Shown here in pieces: positions 29,899-32,672 of a stretch of 32,672 bases of DNA. Under the pieces are notes generated by a model. The model was not told the origin of the DNA and ran no database searches. It saw only the letters and a program-made list of their open reading frames with translations. The stretch's first letter is position 1. The number at the start of each line of letters is the position of its first letter. Position numbers and translations under genes: made by a program. The DNA comes from a virus: positions 1 through 32,672 of the IMG/VR virus record IMGVR_UViG_3300032287_002105. One strand, 5' to 3'.

Positions 29899-30017
29899 TT
29901 GCCCACCTTCAGGCTGTTCGCATCAACACCCTTGAACGGCATCGTAAGGAACGCCAGCACACTAGACACCGCAGCGGAGACTCCAGCCGCTACCGCCTTG
30001 CTTCCGTAGAGTGCCAT
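29895..30017 (-). CDS. 40-aa hydrophobic protein of the fibre module, copy 2
   Basis: MALYGSKAVAAGVSAAVSSV, then LAFLTMPFKGVDANSLKVGK. One short hydrophobic segment with an Ala/Val-rich N-terminus, ending in a conserved FKGVDANSLKVGK. ATG 30017 overlaps the previous stop (TGATG) and its stop overlaps the 75-aa gene start. The same C-terminus is encoded at the right edge of the window, which confirms that it is a real gene. Function unknown. Confidence 0.75.
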   Translation of the reverse strand: MALYGSKAVAAGVSAAVSSVLAFLTMPFKGVDANSLKVGK

Positions 30018-30199
30018 CACTTCTTCACCTTCCTTGCATCAATAGCAAGCATGACCACATCACGTACCTTTTCAAGGTCAGACGTAGACAGGAAGTCGAT
30101 GTTCTCTACAATCTGGTTGACCAACAGAATCTCACCAAAAGGTATCTTGACCTCTGGTAAACCAGTCTTCTTCTTTAATAGTTTACTTATCCAGCTCAT
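30017..30199 (-). CDS. 60-aa hypothetical protein
   Basis: MSWISKLLKKKTGLPEVKIP, then FGEILLVNQIVENIDFLSTS, DLEKVRDVVMLAIDARKVKK. Basic N-terminus, helical remainder. The start overlaps the beta-helix copy 1 stop (ATGA) and its stop overlaps the 40-aa gene (TGATG). It marks the boundary between the two duplicated units. Not recognised. Confidence 0.7.
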   Translation of the reverse strand: MSWISKLLKKKTGLPEVKIPFGEILLVNQIVENIDFLSTSDLEKVRDVVMLAIDARKVKK

Positions 30200-32388
30200 T
30201 GCACTTGTACCTTTATCTGCAACGGACCAAACGTTGTCGTCGTACCACTCACTGTGCGATCAACGAACAACCGATACATGCCAGCAGGACAACCAATGCT
30301 TAGATACGTCCCTGGTGCTGTCCATCTGACGATTCCACCTGTTCCGTATTCTATTGTAGGTGTACCTGTCTCTACCACCGTGCTCGTCACATCTAGGATA
30401 CGCAAGCCAAGTGTTGCCCCTGTGACAGGGACAAGGTTGTTGTCTCCATCAAACAACTGCAACTCAAACGCAGGTGTGTCTGTAGTGAACGCTTCAATGA
30501 TGTCGCCTTGCGTAGTGCCTGTCTGCGTCATCTGGAATCGACCAACAAACACTCGAGTAGCTGCACCACCGATTAGGTTACTGTCAATGTAGTCTGTGCC
30601 GTTGTGAAGCAGAGCACCTTCCAACTCATTAGCGGCAGCAACACTTGTGGATACGCGGACAACGTCAGAGTCAACGTAGCCTGTGCCATCGTGGAGCAAT
30701 GCACCCTTGAGTGCAGTAGCAGCAGCAGTGTCGTTAGCAACAGCGTGGATGTCAGCATCCACACGTGACACACCACCAGACTGATGAAGAGTAACCAACC
30801 CTTCTTTGGAGTCTTGATCCGCACGTAGAACATTCCAACCAAACGTTCCATGTGTTGTATGGTCGTTGGTCAATGCGTTCCATACGGCACTAGCAGTCTG
30901 TGCCGTTGTAAGACCACCGGAACTGAGCTTGATGCTCATCACTGCACCGTTGGTACCTGATGCTCCTCTGACTACAACTGTGACGTCGTCTGCACCAGCG
31001 GCTAAAGCCTCGTTTGGAATATCCAAACGATATACGCCAGGCATCGTGTTAGGGTTAACTTCAGCGAACCCACCACTTGTCCAGTTCTGTGTGATGTTAC
31101 GTGCTTGGAGGTTTATCTGTACGTCTGCACTACGTGTACGGTTGTAATAGGCTGAGAGACCAGAGGTGGAGGCTGTGAGACCTATAGCACCAAGATACAG
31201 TTCGATGGATTGTGAGGTTGAGCCGGGAGCGATTGTGATTGTGCTGGCGTTGCGCTCCGTTGGAACATAACGACCAGTTGATGAACTGTCGAAATATTCA
31301 ATCGCACCCATTGTTGGAGTAGATGGCGCAAGCCACGTTACACCATAGATATCAGTGGCAGGTGCGCCCGTTGATGTGCCGGCGTTCTGCGATGCACTAC
31401 TTGAATGGTTAGCCCAGAATGGATAATTCCCCCACCCAGTGACCCGGCTTAGGTTGTAGTCAGGAGATATAAACGCACGAGTAGAAGAACCTGTACCTGT
31501 GGCAACATTACCTCTAGCAAATCCACAATTGAAAATATTGTGCGACTCAACCATCTGTCCGTCAGCATTGTTAACATTTATTCCATATGATGTTTCGAAA
31601 ATGCAGTTCCGAACTGTTATTGGGAAACTACTAGAAAAATTATTAGCAGGATATGGAGCAATTCCAGTATTACCAATGAACCGACAGTTTTGTACTGTTA
31701 CACCACCGATATGTGCCCCATATGGGCTATAAAGAATCAAACACGCTGTCGGGGTATATTGCCCCGGATTTTGAAAAATACAATCCTTAAAACTAGACAG
31801 TGAATTCCACGCTGATGTAGTTGTACTTCCATCCCCAATTCTAACTGGAGCCATAAATACACATTTTGTAACTGTGAATCCGGTCGTACCCTGAATCAAT
31901 CCAAATATAACAGCGGCGTTAATGTCAACACTGTTAACTGGAGTATAAAATCCACACGATGTGACAATGTTTGATGTACCAGATATTCCAAAAATGCTAC
32001 CGTAGTTACCAGAACCACCTGTTGTATAACCAGTAATGTGTACGTTTTGCAATGTAATATAAGATTTTGCAATACCTAAAGTCGCTGAACCTGTTGTTGA
32101 GTATAAATTGACATAGTTTGTAATAATAACCGGTCCAGCAGATACACCGGTAAATTGTGAAGCGGTCGGGTCACCAGATATCGTGATGCGTTGCCCTTCG
32201 CTTGCTGGGTTTGCGAATGCCGCTGTGACCGACTCACGATAAACACCGGGAGCAATATAGAGCGTGTCACCGACACCTATGCCTGTTGCTCCGAGTGCCT
32301 TGCCTACAGTTTTCCACGCCTGATTAGTAGCAGGGCCTGTGCCAGTGTTTAAATCACTACCATCAGTCCTAACGTAATACGTTGCCAT
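30196..32388 (-). CDS. right-handed beta-helix fibre/spike protein, copy 1
   Basis: A 730-aa paralogue of the 27590-29671 protein. The N-terminal beta helix (ITLQNVHITGYTTG, FTVTKCVFMAPVRI, VTVQNCRFIGNTGI, ITVRNCIFETSYGI) and the TERNASTITIAPGSTSQSIE linker match copy 2. The later part differs: it has two related segments (LKGALLHDGTGYVDSDVV, LEGALLHNGTDYIDSNLI), then an Ig-like C-terminus (FELQLFDGDNNLVPVTGATL, PAGMYRLFVDRTVSGTTTTF) like baseplate upper proteins. Conserved ends with a changed middle suggest domain swapping for host range. No enzymatic residues identified. Confidence 0.78.
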   Translation of the reverse strand: MATYYVRTDGSDLNTGTGPATNQAWKTVGKALGATGIGVGDTLYIAPGVYRESVTAAFANPASEGQRITISGDPTASQFTGVSAGPVIITNYVNLYSTTGSATLGIAKSYITLQNVHITGYTTGGSGNYGSIFGISGTSNIVTSCGFYTPVNSVDINAAVIFGLIQGTTGFTVTKCVFMAPVRIGDGSTTTSAWNSLSSFKDCIFQNPGQYTPTACLILYSPYGAHIGGVTVQNCRFIGNTGIAPYPANNFSSSFPITVRNCIFETSYGINVNNADGQMVESHNIFNCGFARGNVATGTGSSTRAFISPDYNLSRVTGWGNYPFWANHSSSASQNAGTSTGAPATDIYGVTWLAPSTPTMGAIEYFDSSSTGRYVPTERNASTITIAPGSTSQSIELYLGAIGLTASTSGLSAYYNRTRSADVQINLQARNITQNWTSGGFAEVNPNTMPGVYRLDIPNEALAAGADDVTVVVRGASGTNGAVMSIKLSSGGLTTAQTASAVWNALTNDHTTHGTFGWNVLRADQDSKEGLVTLHQSGGVSRVDADIHAVANDTAAATALKGALLHDGTGYVDSDVVRVSTSVAAANELEGALLHNGTDYIDSNLIGGAATRVFVGRFQMTQTGTTQGDIIEAFTTDTPAFELQLFDGDNNLVPVTGATLGLRILDVTSTVVETGTPTIEYGTGGIVRWTAPGTYLSIGCPAGMYRLFVDRTVSGTTTTFGPLQIKVQVQ

Positions 32389-32615
32389 TACTCAGCCGTC
32401 CCTTGAATAATCTTTTGAGCCATCATTACAGCAAATTGTTGCACAATCCCATACTGGAATAACTCATCCTGTTGAACCCACCAGATATTGACGCTCGTAC
32501 CATCAGGCCCAAACGTGCCGAGTATATTGCCGGCATCGTCTTCGATGTCACCAAAGACACGCCAATCGGTAGACGGTGCAGGTTCCTTTTCAATCCTGAA
32601 GTTCTGGAGATTCAT
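32388..32615 (-). CDS. conserved 75-aa protein of the fibre module, copy 1
   Basis: MNLQNFRIEKEPAPSTDWRV, GDIEDDAGNILGTFGPDG, SVNIWWVQQDELFQYGIVQQ, ending in FAVMMAQKIIQGTAE. Differs from copy 2 at only about a dozen positions. Its start overlaps the partial gene at the right edge (ATGA) and its stop overlaps the beta-helix start (TAATG). Confidence 0.82.
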   Translation of the reverse strand: MNLQNFRIEKEPAPSTDWRVFGDIEDDAGNILGTFGPDGTSVNIWWVQQDELFQYGIVQQFAVMMAQKIIQGTAE

Positions 32616-32672
32616 TTGCCCACCTTCAGGCTATTAGCATCAACACCCTTGAACGGCATCGTCAAGAAGCCC
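32612..32672 (-). CDS. partial 40-aa-type protein of the fibre module, copy 1
   Basis: Only the end is in the window: GFLTMPFKGVDANSLKVGK, matching the end of the gene at 29895-30017 in all but one visible residue. The start lies past the right edge. Confidence 0.7.
   Translation of the reverse strand, partial: GFLTMPFKGVDANSLKVGK

Larger units (their letters stand above)
27590..32672. repeat. tandem duplication of a fibre gene module
   Basis: Unit 1 (30196-32672 and beyond) and unit 2 (27590-30017) each contain, in transcription order, the 40-aa gene, the 75-aa gene and a beta-helix gene. DNA matches closely near the 75-aa genes and the linker; the rest has diverged. The 60-aa gene (30017-30199) lies between the units. 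Confidence 0.88.

Overview
The window reads as part of a tailed double-stranded DNA phage (or prophage) with siphovirus-type tail genes. It carries a complete tail module with a tape measure protein and a frameshifted tail-assembly chaperone, ERF-type recombination genes, a replication-initiator-like gene, phage nucleotide-metabolism genes, tightly overlapping genes (ATGA, TAATG) and almost no intergenic DNA outside one unusual island. No rRNA, convincing tRNA, integrase, terminase, portal, capsid or endolysin gene was found, so head packaging and lysis genes must lie outside. The host is not established. Three copies of GCGATCGC, a motif known as HIP1 in cyanobacteria, occur only in the 8.1-11.2 kb island and are at best a hint about where that island came from.

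Layout. (1) 1-3.16 kb, plus strand: end of a small membrane protein gene, a C5-cytosine methyltransferase, an HNH endonuclease, ThyX and dUTPase. (2) 3.16-5.27 kb, minus strand: a metallophosphoesterase and a Mu gpF-like minor head protein, with a strong terminator between them. (3) 5.28-6.73 kb, plus strand: an overlapping operon of five small genes, four of which carry a DUF2829/Tad2-like domain, one fused to a helix-turn-helix. (4) 6.73-7.2 kb: no large gene, but many inverted repeats, twin operators and a short transcription unit. (5) 7.2-11.72 kb: an island with a different sequence texture (rich in CG, TAGAGC and CCGG), holding small membrane proteins, a shortened beta-clamp-like protein, unknown proteins, two promoters with palindromic operators, and an 0.8 kb non-coding tract with helically phased ACGTGCG repeats that could be an origin or regulatory locus. 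(6) 11.79-17.68 kb, minus strand: replication and recombination genes (LuxR-type HTH, ERF annealing protein, Gp157-like protein, RHH protein, DnaD-like initiator, possible helicase loader, HTH proteins, DUF1064 nuclease, zinc-ribbon protein). (7) 17.77-32.67 kb, minus strand: the tail genes.

The minus-strand tail operon is transcribed from high to low coordinates: a tandemly duplicated beta-helix fibre module, gp10-like protein, tail terminator, two tail tube paralogues, chaperone G with a canonical A AAA AAC slippery site giving a G-T fusion, tape measure, hub-like protein, a small protein and a large Asp-box protein. The recombination and replication block follows in the same direction. The plus-strand methyltransferase, ThyX, dUTPase and Tad2-like cluster look like host-takeover and anti-defence functions.

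Most starts are preceded by an unusual Shine-Dalgarno of the form GGGGAAA. I used it to choose several starts.
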